Below, in pieces: positions 1 to 8,732 of a DNA stretch of 64,000 bases (its first letter is position 1; each line of letters begins with the position of its first letter). The notes beneath the pieces were generated by a model. The model did no database searches. It worked only from the letters and a program-made list of their open reading frames with translations, and was not told where the DNA came from. Origin of the DNA: Janibacter terrae NBRC 107853 (GTDB lineage Bacteria; Actinomycetota; Actinomycetes; Actinomycetales; Dermatophilaceae); the NCBI RefSeq assembly GCF_001591405.1, contig NZ_BCUV01000002.1, forward strand, positions 1 to 64,000. The letters run 5' to 3'. Made by a program: the position numbers and the translations under genes.

Positions 1-3
1 GTG

Positions 4-36
4 CCAAAGCCCTCGACGTGTCGTCGAGGGCTTTGG
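4..36. terminator. Perfect 15-bp inverted repeat, probable bidirectional terminator
   Basis: The arms CCAAAGCCCTCGACG (4-18) and CGTCGAGGGCTTTGG (22-36) pair perfectly around a 3-base loop. The AAAGCCC...GGGCTTT form is typical of high-GC terminators. It probably ends a gene left of the window. Confidence 0.7.
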
Positions 37-80
37 TGCGTCCTGGGGCGGGTGCACACCCGTCGCTGCAGGACGACACA

Positions 81-128
81 GACGAAGGGGGCCCCGCCAG
101 CACGATGCCGGCGGGGCCCCCCTTCGTC
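81..128 (-). terminator. Hairpin terminator downstream of acs
   Basis: GACGAAGGGGGCCCCGCC (81-98) pairs with GGCGGGG at 110-116 plus CCCCCCTTCGTC at 117-128, with one bulged C. It begins 16 bases past the acs stop codon. Its outer arms carry the CGAAGGGGG/CCCCCTTCG word that recurs across the window. No gene is visible in 1-143. Confidence 0.7.
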
Positions 129-143
129 GTGCTCGGACCTGCG

Positions 144-2078
144 TCAGCCGTCCGAGGGCTTGTTCATGCCGTCCTTGATGAGGTTCATGACGGACGAGTC
201 CGCGAGCGTGGTGACGTCACCGACCTCTCGGTTCTCCGCCACGTCCTTCAGCAGCCGCCGCATGATCTTGCCAGAGCGGGTCTTGGGCAGCTCCTCGACG
301 ATCATGATCGAGCGCGGCTTGGCGATCGGACCGATCTCCTTGGCCACGTGGCCACGCAGCTCCTGGACGAGCTCCTCGCCCTGGGTCCCGGAGTCGGCGC
401 CCTCCTGCCGCAGGATGACGAAGGCGACCACCGCCTGGCCGGTCGTCTCGTCGCTCGCGCCGACCACGGCGGCCTCGGCCACCCTGGGGTGCGAGACGAG
501 CGCGGACTCGATCTCCGCCGTGGACAGCCGGTGACCGGAGACGTTCATGACGTCGTCGACTCGGCCGAGGATCCAGATGTTGCCGTCGGCGTCGTACTTC
601 GCCCCGTCACCGGCGAAGTAGTACTCGGGGCCGAAGCGGCTCCAGTAGGTGTCCTTGTAGCGCTCCGGGTCCCCCCAGATGCCGCGCAGCATGGCGGGCC
701 ACGGCTTGGTGAGCACGAGGTATCCGACCTGCTCGGGCTCGGTGAGCGGCTGGCCCTCGTCGTCGAGGATCTCCGCGCTGATGCCCGGGATGGGCCTCTG
801 CGAGCTGCCCGGCTCGAGCGTCGTCACCCCGGGGAGGGGGGAGTTCATGATCGCGCCGGTCTCGGTCTGCCACCACGTGTCGACGATGGGGGCGGTGCCC
901 GCACCGATGACATCGCGGTACCAGCGCCATGCCTCGGGGTTGATCGGCTCACCGACGGAGCCGAGCACCCGGATGGAGGAGAGGTCGTACTTCTTGGGGA
1001 TCTCCTCGCCCCACTTCATGAAGGTGCGGATGGCGGTGGGGGCGGTGTAGAGGATGCTCACCTTGTACTTCTCGACGATCTCCCAGAACACGCCCTGGTG
1101 CGGGCTGTCGGGGGTCCCCTCGAAGATCACCTGGGTCGCGCCGTTGGCGAGCGGCCCGTAGACGATGTAGCTGTGACCGGTCACCCAGCCGATGTCGGCG
1201 GTGCACCAGTAGACGTCTGTCTCGGGATGGAGGTCGTGGACGACGGAGTTGGTGTAGGCGTTCTGCACGAGGTAACCGCCGGAGGTGTGCAGGATCCCCT
1301 TCGGCTTCCCCGTCGTCCCGGAGGTGTAGAGGATGAAGAGCGGGTGCTCGCTGTCGTGCGGCTGCGGCTCGTGCTGGTCGGAGGCGCTGTCGACGACGTC
1401 GTGCCACCAGACGTCGCGCGAGTCGTCCCAGTCGACGTCCATGCCGGTGCGCTTGACGACGAGCACCTTCTCCGCGGTCGTGCCCTGGACGGCGTGGTCG
1501 ACGGCGGCCTTGAGCGGCATCGACTTGCCCTTGCGGAACTGCCCGTCCGTGGTCACGACGACCTTGGCCTCGCCGTCCTCGATGCGCGTCCTGAGCGCGT
1601 CGGAGGAGAAGCCGCCGAAGACGACCGAGTGGGGCGCGCCGATGCGCGCGCAGGCGAGCATCGTGATGACCGCCTCCGGGATCATCGGCATGTAGACGGC
1701 GACGCGGTCCCCCTTCGTCACGCCGAGCGACTCGAGGGCATTGGCCGCCTTGCAGACCTCGCGCTGGAGGTCCGCGTACGTGATCGTGCGGTCGTTGCCG
1801 TCCGCGGCGACGACGTGGAGGGCGACGCGGTCACCGTTGCCGGCCTCGACGTGCCGGTCGACGCAGTTGTAGGCGACGTTCAGCTCACCGCCGAGGTACC
1901 ACTTGGCGAAGGGGGCCTCGCTCCAGTCGAGCGTGGTGTCGAAGTCCTTGGACCACGTGACGTACTCCCGGGCTCGTGCCGCCCAGAATCCCTCGTGGTC
2001 CGCCGCTGCCTCGTCGTAGAGCGCTGCCTTGCCGTTCGCCTGTGCGGCGAACTCGGTGCTCGGGGCGTAGTCCGACAC
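144..2078 (-). CDS. acs: Acetyl-CoA synthetase (acetate--CoA ligase)
   Basis: This enzyme activates acetate with ATP to acetyl-AMP and then acetyl-CoA in the cytoplasm. The 644-residue length matches the family. Visible motifs are the adenylation loop [18 protein letters not shown], and the C-terminal [11 protein letters not shown], whose lysine (about K604) is the usual acetylation site that silences Acs. The start is GTG at 2078, preceded by GAGGAGGA at good spacing. It ends at the hairpin 81-128 and diverges from phhA. With the ActP-type symporter at 3921-5555 it suggests local acetate scavenging capacity. Identification is firm; regulation is not visible. Confidence 0.97.
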   Translation of the reverse strand: MSDYAPSTEFAAQANGKAALYDEAAADHEGFWAARAREYVTWSKDFDTTLDWSEAPFAKWYLGGELNVAYNCVDRHVEAGNGDRVALHVVAADGNDRTITYADLQREVCKAANALESLGVTKGDRVAVYMPMIPEAVITMLACARIGAPHSVVFGGFSSDALRTRIEDGEAKVVVTTDGQFRKGKSMPLKAAVDHAVQGTTAEKVLVVKRTGMDVDWDDSRDVWWHDVVDSASDQHEPQPHDSEHPLFILYTSGTTGKPKGILHTSGGYLVQNAYTNSVVHDLHPETDVYWCTADIGWVTGHSYIVYGPLANGATQVIFEGTPDSPHQGVFWEIVEKYKVSILYTAPTAIRTFMKWGEEIPKKYDLSSIRVLGSVGEPINPEAWRWYRDVIGAGTAPIVDTWWQTETGAIMNSPLPGVTTLEPGSSQRPIPGISAEILDDEGQPLTEPEQVGYLVLTKPWPAMLRGIWGDPERYKDTYWSRFGPEYYFAGDGAKYDADGNIWILGRVDDVMNVSGHRLSTAEIESALVSHPRVAEAAVVGASDETTGQAVVAFVILRQEGADSGTQGEELVQELRGHVAKEIGPIAKPRSIMIVEELPKTRSGKIMRRLLKDVAENREVGDVTTLADSSVMNLIKDGMNKPSDG

Positions 2079-2353
2079 ATGTCCTCCTCATCGAGAGCCC
2101 GCGCGACGGTGCGCGGACGTGGTGTACGTCTCCACCTTGGCCCGCGGGGGCGGTGAGCACAACGTGGTCCCACGGACCGTCGCCGGGCGCGGGGGAGCAG
2201 GCGACGAGCGGTCGAGAGGAGTGTGGTCACCCTGCACAGCCTCCGGACCGACCGCGCCGCGCCACCCTGAGCACAGTGACCAGTGATCGGTGCGAGCGTG
2301 GCCCCCTCCGCCGCGATCTGCCACGGTTGGGTGATCACAAGGAGGTGGTTGAG
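2079..2353. promoter_or_regulatory. Divergent acs/phhA intergenic region
   Basis: These 275 bases separate two divergent genes and must hold both promoters. I see the acs ribosome binding site at its left edge and AAGGAGG before phhA at its right edge. I found no convincing -35/-10 pair or operator, and no gene. Confidence 0.4.
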
Positions 2354-3265
2354 GTGTTCACCGAAGGACAGTTGTACTCGCCCGTGACCGAGCACGCAGA
2401 CGGCAGCGTCGAGGTGCACCTGGCGGACACGCACCCGGGCCGTGAGGACCCGGAGTACCTGCGGCGACGGGGCGAGATCGCCGGCGCCGCCCTCGCGTGG
2501 GAGCGCGGCTCGCAGCCCGTCCCGACCATCACCTACTCCGAGCGGGAGCACGAGGTCTGGCGCACGGTGAGCGCCGAGCTCGCCCCGCTCCACGAGCGGT
2601 ACGCGCACAGCGAGTACCTCGCGGCCAAGGAGCGGCTCGCGCTGCCGACCGACCACGTGCCCCAGCTGGCGGAGGTCGGCGAGCGCCTGGTCCCGCTCAC
2701 CGGGTGGACCTACGTCTGCGCGCCGGGGCTGGTGCCGCTGCGTGACTTCTACGCGGACCTGGGCAGCCGCACCTTCAACTCCACGCAGTACCTGCGCCAT
2801 GACTCCCAGCCGTTGTACACGCCCGAGCCGGACATCATCCACGAGGTGATCGGGCACGCCAACCAGCTCGCCAGCCCGCGGTTCGCCGCCATCACGCAGG
2901 CTGCCGGGCGCGCCTCCCTTCGCCTCGAGACGCAGGAGGCGATGAAGCTCGTCGCGGACGTCTTCTGGTTCTCCATCGAGTTCGGCGTGATGCGCGAGCA
3001 CGGCGAGGCCAAGGCGTACGGGGCCGGGATCCTCTCGAGCTACGGCGAGATCCAGGAGTTCGGCCACATGGAGATCCGCGAGCTCGACCTCGCCGACATG
3101 GGCACCCTCAACTACGACATCACGGCCTACCAGCCGGTGCTCTTCGCCGCCGAGTCCCTGACGCACCTCGAGGACGTCGTCGGCGAGTTCTTCGCGACGG
3201 TCGACGACGACGCGGCGGCGGCGCTGCGCGCCGAGGCGGGCCGGCGGGGGCTCGTCCCCGGCTAG
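2354..3265 (+). CDS. phhA: Phenylalanine 4-monooxygenase (aromatic amino acid hydroxylase)
   Basis: The product hydroxylates phenylalanine to tyrosine using a pterin cofactor, oxygen and non-haem iron. The protein has 303 residues, the size of bacterial single-domain enzymes without the eukaryotic regulatory domain. The iron ligands are visible as HEVIGH (H163, H168) and a glutamate in FSIEFG (E209). GTG 2354 is chosen because AGGAGG lies 8 bases upstream; the open frame continues further upstream but lacks another good site. Its stop overlaps the stop of the convergent TetR gene by four bases (CTAG, 3262-3265), leaving no room for a terminator. Confidence 0.93.
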   Translation: MFTEGQLYSPVTEHADGSVEVHLADTHPGREDPEYLRRRGEIAGAALAWERGSQPVPTITYSEREHEVWRTVSAELAPLHERYAHSEYLAAKERLALPTDHVPQLAEVGERLVPLTGWTYVCAPGLVPLRDFYADLGSRTFNSTQYLRHDSQPLYTPEPDIIHEVIGHANQLASPRFAAITQAAGRASLRLETQEAMKLVADVFWFSIEFGVMREHGEAKAYGAGILSSYGEIQEFGHMEIRELDLADMGTLNYDITAYQPVLFAAESLTHLEDVVGEFFATVDDDAAAALRAEAGRRGLVPG

Positions 3266-3846
3266 GGAGCCCCGACGAGCGCCGCGATGCCGGTGAGCAC
3301 GATGCCCAGCCCCGTCCCGAACTCCGCGGGGGAGCGCGGCGGCGGGGCGATGCCCGAGCGGGTGGCCTGGTCGTGCGACTGGGCGACGTACGCGTGCCCG
3401 TAGACGAAGTGCAGCAGCGTGCTGGCCGCCGTCGACGCGAGGTCCTCCTCCAGCCCGGCACCGGCGAGCAGCTCGCCCAGCTCCGCTGCGGGTGCCTGCC
3501 CGCCCATCCCGAAGGCCCACATGCTCATGACGAGGTCGGCGCCGTCCGGGTAGGCGGTGACGGCAGCGTGCAGGTCCGTGCAGCGGCGGTGGACGCGTTC
3601 GCGCCAGTCGGCGCCCGGTGCCGACGGGTGCTGCGGCCCGCGGCGCAGGATCTCGTCGGCGACCGCCCCGAGGAGCGCCTGCTTGTTGGGCACGTGGTGG
3701 TAGATCGCGCTCTGCTGCACCCCCAGCTCGGTGCCGATGGCCCGCATCGTCAGGTCGGGCAGGCCGACCCGCGCGAGGATCGACAGGGCGGTCTCGACGA
3801 CCAGCGCGTGGGTGAGCGGCCGGCGGGGGGAACGAGGGGATGGCAC
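3262..3846 (-). CDS. TetR/AcrR-family transcriptional regulator
   Basis: The 194-residue protein has an N-terminal TetR helix-turn-helix (about residues 15-60, including LTMRAIGTELGVQQSAIYHH) and a C-terminal ligand domain of the tetracycline-repressor type, ending in GLGIVLTGIAAL. It should repress a nearby or its own gene in response to a small molecule. The GTG start at 3846 is seven bases after TAGGGT, so its mRNA is probably leaderless. It is convergent with phhA and downstream of the symporter terminator. The target is not evident. Confidence 0.88.
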   Translation of the reverse strand: MPSPRSPRRPLTHALVVETALSILARVGLPDLTMRAIGTELGVQQSAIYHHVPNKQALLGAVADEILRRGPQHPSAPGADWRERVHRRCTDLHAAVTAYPDGADLVMSMWAFGMGGQAPAAELGELLAGAGLEEDLASTAASTLLHFVYGHAYVAQSHDQATRSGIAPPPRSPAEFGTGLGIVLTGIAALVGAP

Positions 3847-3853
3847 GGTCCCG

Positions 3854-3859
3854 ACCCTA
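3854..3859 (-). promoter_or_regulatory. -10 box of leaderless tetR-family gene
   Basis: TAGGGT on the minus strand lies 7 bases before GTG 3846, so transcription would begin at or next to the start codon. Confidence 0.6.
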
Positions 3860-3863
3860 TGAC

Positions 3864-3903
3864 GACGAAGGGGGGGAGAGCCGCAGCTCTCCCCCCCTTC
3901 GTC
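3864..3903 (-). terminator. Perfect 18-bp hairpin terminator of symporter operon
   Basis: GACGAAGGGGGGGAGAGC (3864-3881) and its exact complement (3886-3903) flank a 4-base CGCA loop. It lies 17 bases after the symporter stop codon and before the TetR gene. The arms again contain CGAAGGGGG/CCCCCTTCG. Confidence 0.85.
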
Positions 3904-3920
3904 TCGCGCTGACCGGACGG

Positions 3921-5555
3921 TCAGTGCTCGACCACCTCGGCGACGCCGTGTCCGGTGAGGCTGCGGACCTCCATCTCCGCGAACTTGGCCCGGTTGAACT
4001 CCTTGCTCGTCACGGTGCCGAGCCAACCGAGGAAGAATCCGAGCGGGATCGAGACGAGGCCGGGGTTGTCCAGCGGGAACCAGCTGAAGTCCACGTCCTG
4101 CAGCATCGAGGGCGACTTGCCGGTCAGCGGGTCGATCGGCTTGCCGGACACCACGGGCGAGAAGACGATCAGCAGGAGCGCGGAGGACAGACCGCCGTAC
4201 ATCGACCACAGCGCACCCCGGGTGTTGAAGCGCTTCCAGAAGAGGCTGTAGAGGATGGTCGGCAGGTTGGCGCTCGCCGCGACCGCGAAGGCCAGGGCCA
4301 CGAGGAAGGCGATGTTCTGGTCCTTGGCGAGCATGCCGCCGAGGATCGCCACGACGCCGGTACCGACCGCCGCGTACCTCGAGACCTTGACCTCGGCGTC
4401 CTGCGAGGCCTGGCCCTTCTTGAAGACCTGGTTGTACAGGTCGTGGGCGACGCTCGCGCTGGCGGTGATGGTCAGGCCGGCGACCACGGCGAGGATCGTC
4501 GCGAAGGCGATGCCGGAGACGATGCCGAGGAGGACCGACCCGCCGAGCTCGTAGGCGAGCAGCGGGGCGGCGGCGTTGGCCTTGCCGGGAGCGTTGGCGA
4601 TGACCTCCGGGCCGACGAGGGCGCCGGCGCCGTAGCCGATGACCAGGGTCAGCAGGTAGAAGCCACCGATGAGCCAGATGGCCCACTCGACCGACTTGCG
4701 CGCCTGCTTGCTCGTCGGAACCGTGTAGAAGCGCTGCAGCACGTGCGGCAGGCCGGCGGTGCCGAGGACCAGGGCGAGCGAGAGCGAGATGAAGTCGATC
4801 TTCGTGGTGAGGTTCTTGCCGTACTTCAGGCCCGGCTCGAGGAGCTTCTCGCCCGCCGCGGGGTTCTTGTCGACGGCGGCCTGCATGACACTCGAGAGGT
4901 TCATGCCGAACTTGCTGAGGACCCAGACGGTCATCACGGCGACCGCGAAGATCAGGAGCACCGCCTTGATCATCTGCACCCAGGTCGTGCCCTTCATCCC
5001 ACCGATCATCACGTAGGCGACCATGACGATGCCCACGACCGCGATGACGACGTTCTGCGCCGCCGACCCGTCGACGCCGAGGAGCAGCGAGACGAGGCCG
5101 CCGGCGCCGGCCATCTGCGCGAGCAGGTAGAAGAAGGAGACGGCGAGGACCGAGCTGGCCGTCGCGATGCGCATGGGGCGCTGCTGGAGCCGGTAGGACA
5201 GCACGTCCGCGAGGGTGAACCGGCCGGTGTTGCGGAAGAGCTCGGCTACCAGCAGGAGGGCGACGAGCCACGCCACGAGGAAGCCGATGGAGTAGAGGAA
5301 GCCGTCGTAGCCCTGGAGGGCGATGGCGCCGGCGATGCCGAGGAAGCTCGCGGCGGACAGGTAGTCGCCGGCGATGGCCAGGCCGTTCTGCCGACCGGAG
5401 AAGGAGGCCCCACCGGTGTACATCTGGCTGGCCGTCTTGTGGCCCGAGGCCACCTTGATGACGATCGCGAGGGTCACGACGACGAAGACGACGAAGATCG
5501 AGATGTTGAGCGCGGGGGAGCCGGTCTGCTCGGCCGCGACGAGTGCGGGGATCAT
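3921..5555 (-). CDS. Sodium:solute symporter, ActP/MctC-like (acetate/monocarboxylate)
   Basis: This 544-residue SSS-family permease has about 13 hydrophobic segments and the family signature GDYLSAASFLGIAG near residue 65. Length and sequence style match cation-acetate symporter ActP and the actinobacterial monocarboxylate carrier MctC, so acetate, propionate or pyruvate are likely substrates. The ATG start overlaps the stop of the upstream DUF485 gene by 4 bases (ATGA), as in the yjcH-actP pair of enteric bacteria. The operon ends at hairpin 3864-3903. A C-terminal cytoplasmic tail of about 25 residues is polar. Substrate is inferred, not shown. Confidence 0.92.
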   Translation of the reverse strand: MIPALVAAEQTGSPALNISIFVVFVVVTLAIVIKVASGHKTASQMYTGGASFSGRQNGLAIAGDYLSAASFLGIAGAIALQGYDGFLYSIGFLVAWLVALLLVAELFRNTGRFTLADVLSYRLQQRPMRIATASSVLAVSFFYLLAQMAGAGGLVSLLLGVDGSAAQNVVIAVVGIVMVAYVMIGGMKGTTWVQMIKAVLLIFAVAVMTVWVLSKFGMNLSSVMQAAVDKNPAAGEKLLEPGLKYGKNLTTKIDFISLSLALVLGTAGLPHVLQRFYTVPTSKQARKSVEWAIWLIGGFYLLTLVIGYGAGALVGPEVIANAPGKANAAAPLLAYELGGSVLLGIVSGIAFATILAVVAGLTITASASVAHDLYNQVFKKGQASQDAEVKVSRYAAVGTGVVAILGGMLAKDQNIAFLVALAFAVAASANLPTILYSLFWKRFNTRGALWSMYGGLSSALLLIVFSPVVSGKPIDPLTGKSPSMLQDVDFSWFPLDNPGLVSIPLGFFLGWLGTVTSKEFNRAKFAEMEVRSLTGHGVAEVVEH

Positions 5556-5899
5556 CCGTCCACCTCCGGGGTCCCGTGGGCGCCGACCTGGGCGGCGACG
5601 GCCTCGGCCTGCGGGTCGAGGACCCGGCTGGCCCAGCGGACGTAGGCGATGGTGATCGCGAAGGTCGTGACGAACTGGCCGAGGCCGAGGATCACGCCGA
5701 TGTTGATGTTGCCGAAGACCTTGGTCGACATGAAGCCGGGGGCGAACATCGACAGCAGCACGTAGAGGAAGTACCACGCGAGGAAGAACGCGGTGACGGG
5801 GAAGACGAAGCCGCGGAAGGTGCGGCGCAGGTCGCCGAACTCCTTCGACTCCTGGACGGCGATGTAGCGCTCGCCGAGCGATTGAGCGTCGCTGCTCAT
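5552..5899 (-). CDS. DUF485 (YjcH-like) small inner-membrane protein
   Basis: The 115-residue protein has two clear membrane segments (about 30-52 and 65-87) and the DUF485 pattern, including FRGFVFPVTAFFLAWYFLYV. Such proteins are nearly always encoded with an ActP-type symporter and are thought to assist it. ATG 5899 follows GGAGGTGAGCC, a strong ribosome binding site. The stop overlaps the symporter start. About 170 bases separate it from the next symporter gene, so it may have its own promoter. Confidence 0.9.
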   Translation of the reverse strand: MSSDAQSLGERYIAVQESKEFGDLRRTFRGFVFPVTAFFLAWYFLYVLLSMFAPGFMSTKVFGNINIGVILGLGQFVTTFAITIAYVRWASRVLDPQAEAVAAQVGAHGTPEVDG

Positions 5900-6072
5900 G
5901 GCTCACCTCCGGTTAGGGGGAGACCCGGACAGCGGTGGCCGGGTCGGGACCAGAGTGGACCGCCCCGGCCCGTCCCCGGGGACACCGCGCGCGGGCTCGC
6001 GGTCGGCGGGAGCACCCGTCGCCGTGCGGACCACGAGCGTGCGCCGAGCGGCCCCGTGGACGCGACGAACGG

Positions 6073-7590
6073 TCAACCGGTCTCCACGAGGACGTCCTCG
6101 GGCGTGTGCAGCCGGGTCATCGTCCGCGCCCACCTCCGCGGGCGCGGCGTCGCCAGGGAGACCACGATCGTCACGACGAAGGCGAGCGGAGTCGCCCACG
6201 CGGTCGGCGCGGAGGTGAGGGCGCCGAGCCACCCCTCGGGGGCGAGGTCGGTGACGGAGACGATGGCGGCGACCGACGTGGTGAGGCCTCCCACGCTCAC
6301 GCCCGCGGCGGCCCCCTTCGCCGTGAGCCGAGGCCACCAGACGCCGAGGATCAGCAGGGGCGCGAAGGTCGCCGCCGCGATCGCGAAGGCGTGGCTGACC
6401 GCCGTCGAGATGCCGACCGGGCCGGCCGTGCAGGCCACGACGAAGGGGGCGAGCACCCCGACCCCTGCCGCGAGACGGAAGGAGGCGGCCGGGCCGGCGT
6501 CCCCGTGCGTCAGCCTGGAGGAGAGCGGACGCAGGACGTCCTGGTCGATGGCGCCGGCGACCGACATCGCCACGCCCGAGGCGGTGGCGAGGAAGGCCGC
6601 GAAGGCGCCGCCCGCGACGAGGGCGGTGAGCAGCTGGCCGTCCAGGCCGGGGAGCATCGCGCCGGGGAGCGCGAGGACGACCGTGCGGCTCGGGTCGTCG
6701 CTGATGTCGGCCCGGTCGAGGTAGGCGCGACCGAGGTAGCCGTAGATCGGGGGGAAGACGTAGAAGATGCTGAGCAGCACGAGCACCGAGACGGTCGTGC
6801 GCCGGGCCGCGACGCCGTCGGGGTTGGTGTAGAAGCGCACGGCGATGTGCGGCAGGCCCATCGTGCCCAGGCACAGCGCCGCGAGCGTGCTGTACGTCGT
6901 GAAGAGCGTCCGGCTCGTGGGGTCGTCGGAGGTGAGCGGCTCCCACCACGAGGCCTCCGCCTGCGGGGTGGGGGCTCCGGTGCGCTGCCAGACGAGGAGG
7001 AGGACGAAGGCGGGCACCGCGATGGCCGTGAGCTTGATCCAGTACTGCACCGACTGCACGAGGGTCACCGAGCGCATGCCACCGGCCGCGACGTTGAGCA
7101 CGACGATGACCGTGAGGACGGTGGCGCCGACCCAGGTCGGCAGGCCGCTCACGTGCCGCAGCGCGAGCCCGGCTCCCTGCATCTGCGGCAGCAGGTAGAG
7201 CCAGCCGATGCCGACGACGAGCAGGGCGCAGCCGCGGCGCAGGGCGGTGGACTCCAGACGCGACTCCGCGAAGTCGGGGAGGGTGTAGGCGCCCGAGCGA
7301 CGCAGGGGCGCGGCGACGAGCAGCAGCAGGACGAGGTAGCCGACGGTGTAGCCGATGGGCATCCACAGCATGTCGATGCCCTGGTCGAAGACCAGCCCGG
7401 CGACGCCGAGATAGCTCGCGGCGGACAGGTACTCGCCGCTGATCGCGCTCGCGTTGCGCCACGGGGTGACGGCGCGGCCCGCGACGTAGAAGTCGCTCGT
7501 GCCCTTGGCCAGGCGCAGACCGAGCGCACCGAGCGTGAGCGTCGTCAGGCAGACGAGGGCGATCGCCGCGACGCTGAGCGGCTGGGTCAC
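6073..7590 (-). CDS. Second sodium:solute symporter (SSS family)
   Basis: This 505-residue SSS transporter carries SGEYLSAASYLGVAG near residue 50 and roughly 13 membrane segments, and is clearly a paralogue of the 3921-5555 protein rather than a copy. The start is GTG 7590, overlapping the stop of the upstream small membrane gene (GTGA). It sits directly below the LytTR regulator genes in a chain of overlapping genes, so it is the most likely target of that two-component system. Substrate may be a short organic acid such as pyruvate or acetate; this is inference from neighbours and family. Confidence 0.9.
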   Translation of the reverse strand: MTQPLSVAAIALVCLTTLTLGALGLRLAKGTSDFYVAGRAVTPWRNASAISGEYLSAASYLGVAGLVFDQGIDMLWMPIGYTVGYLVLLLLVAAPLRRSGAYTLPDFAESRLESTALRRGCALLVVGIGWLYLLPQMQGAGLALRHVSGLPTWVGATVLTVIVVLNVAAGGMRSVTLVQSVQYWIKLTAIAVPAFVLLLVWQRTGAPTPQAEASWWEPLTSDDPTSRTLFTTYSTLAALCLGTMGLPHIAVRFYTNPDGVAARRTTVSVLVLLSIFYVFPPIYGYLGRAYLDRADISDDPSRTVVLALPGAMLPGLDGQLLTALVAGGAFAAFLATASGVAMSVAGAIDQDVLRPLSSRLTHGDAGPAASFRLAAGVGVLAPFVVACTAGPVGISTAVSHAFAIAAATFAPLLILGVWWPRLTAKGAAAGVSVGGLTTSVAAIVSVTDLAPEGWLGALTSAPTAWATPLAFVVTIVVSLATPRPRRWARTMTRLHTPEDVLVETG

Positions 7591-7958
7591 CTGCGGCCCA
7601 CGAGGTCGCTGAAGTCGGCCTCGATGCGCTCGCTGGCCCGGGTGTACCAGCGGGCGATGAGGACGACGCCGGGGTAGACGAGCAGGCCGAGGACGAGCCA
7701 CGGCAGCGGTACACCGAGCAGCTCCAGCCGGCGCAGCGCCGGGGCGAGGGCGAAGAGGAGGGGCAGTGCGCCCAGGGTGACCAGACCGACGGCGAGCACG
7801 CTGAGGGAGAGCTGGAGCTGGGCACGCATGAGGGAGCGCACGTACGTCGTGCCGAGCCGGGACTGGTCGGCGATCTCCTGACGGACGGTGGGCGGTCGGA
7901 CCTGCCGGGTCCGGTGGCGGGTGCGGGTGACGCGGACCCGGTGGGGCGGGGTGCTCAC
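7587..7958 (-). CDS. Small membrane protein, DUF485-like partner of symporter
   Basis: The 123-residue product has a basic N-terminus of about 45 residues and two hydrophobic segments (about 52-75 and 82-103), then RWYTRASERIEADF. Size, topology and position before an SSS gene match the DUF485 partner at 5552-5899, though sequence resemblance is weaker. GTG 7958 is chosen because it overlaps the regulator stop by 4 bases (GTGA). Function is inferred from topology and context. Confidence 0.75.
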   Translation of the reverse strand: MSTPPHRVRVTRTRHRTRQVRPPTVRQEIADQSRLGTTYVRSLMRAQLQLSLSVLAVGLVTLGALPLLFALAPALRRLELLGVPLPWLVLGLLVYPGVVLIARWYTRASERIEADFSDLVGRR

Positions 7959-8719
7959 CCCTCGTCCTGGCCCGGGCGGGGCCGCAGGAGGGTGCCGCGC
8001 AGGTGCCGGGTGTGCCGCCGGCTCACCTGCAGCTCCGTGCCGTCGACGACGACCGAGCACCGACCCGCGTCGTTGTGGATCTCGCTGATGTGGCGGGTCG
8101 AGACGAGCGTCGAGCGGTGGATGCGCACGAACCCGACGTCGGCCCACTCCTCCTCGAGGGTGGCGAGGGGGATGCGCACGAGGTGCGAGCCGCTCGGGGT
8201 GTGCAGCCGGGCGTAGTCGCCCTGGGCCTGCACCCAGCGGATCTCGCTCCGGGGGACGAACCGGGTGATCCCACCGAGCTCGACGGGGATCGTCTCCTCG
8301 TCCTCGGGGGCCGAGGCGGGCTGGGCCTCACGCTCGGCGGCGGCGAGGCACCGGCGCACCGCCTCGCCGATGCGCTCGGGCCGTACCGGCTTCATGAGGT
8401 AGTCGACGGCGTCCAGGTCGAAGGCGTCGACGGCGTGGTTGTCGTGCGCGGTCACGAAGACGACCTGGGGCCGCTCGGCGAAGCGCCGGATGACGCGGGC
8501 CAGCTGCATGCCGTCCAGCCCCGGCATCGAGATGTCGCTGAAGACGACGTCGACGGCCTCCCGCTCGAGCGCCGCGAGGGCGGCCGTGCCGCTCGCCGCG
8601 GTGAGCACGCGGCTGATGCGCTCGTCCTGGTCGAGGAGCCAGGCGACCTCGTTGCGCGCCGGCGCCTCGTCGTCGACGACGAGGACGGTCAGCGCGGCGG
8701 GACGAGACGGTCGCGGCAT
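7955..8719 (-). CDS. LytTR-family response regulator
   Basis: The 254-residue protein has an N-terminal receiver domain (VVDDE at 15-19, phospho-acceptor D62 in FSDISMPGLDGM, conserved K in LMKPVRP) and a C-terminal LytTR DNA-binding domain (about 150-250, with FVRIHRSTLV and VSRRHTRHL). It pairs with the kinase gene just upstream. ATG 8719 is preferred over GTG 8728: TAGGGT lies 7 bases before the ATG, and the TAG of that box is the stop codon of the kinase gene, so the regulator may have its own leaderless transcript. Its probable targets are the two symporter genes downstream. Confidence 0.93.
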   Translation of the reverse strand: MPRPSRPAALTVLVVDDEAPARNEVAWLLDQDERISRVLTAASGTAALAALEREAVDVVFSDISMPGLDGMQLARVIRRFAERPQVVFVTAHDNHAVDAFDLDAVDYLMKPVRPERIGEAVRRCLAAAEREAQPASAPEDEETIPVELGGITRFVPRSEIRWVQAQGDYARLHTPSGSHLVRIPLATLEEEWADVGFVRIHRSTLVSTRHISEIHNDAGRCSVVVDGTELQVSRRHTRHLRGTLLRPRPGQDEG

Positions 8720-8726
8720 GGTCCCC

Positions 8727-8732
8727 ACCCTA
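8727..8732 (-). promoter_or_regulatory. -10 box for regulator gene, overlapping kinase stop codon
   Basis: TAGGGT (minus) ends 7 bases before ATG 8719. Its first three bases are the TAG stop codon of the kinase gene. Alternatively GGTGGGG here is a ribosome binding site. Confidence 0.45.

Noticed and set aside
18-2156. A 712-codon open frame antisense to acs
   Set aside because: It mirrors acs codons on the opposite strand, is full of Asp/Arg/Val/Leu low-complexity runs and matches no family. High G+C produces long antisense frames by default.
2079-2353. TetR operator in the acs/phhA region
   Set aside because: I looked for a palindrome that the nearby TetR protein could bind and found none convincing.
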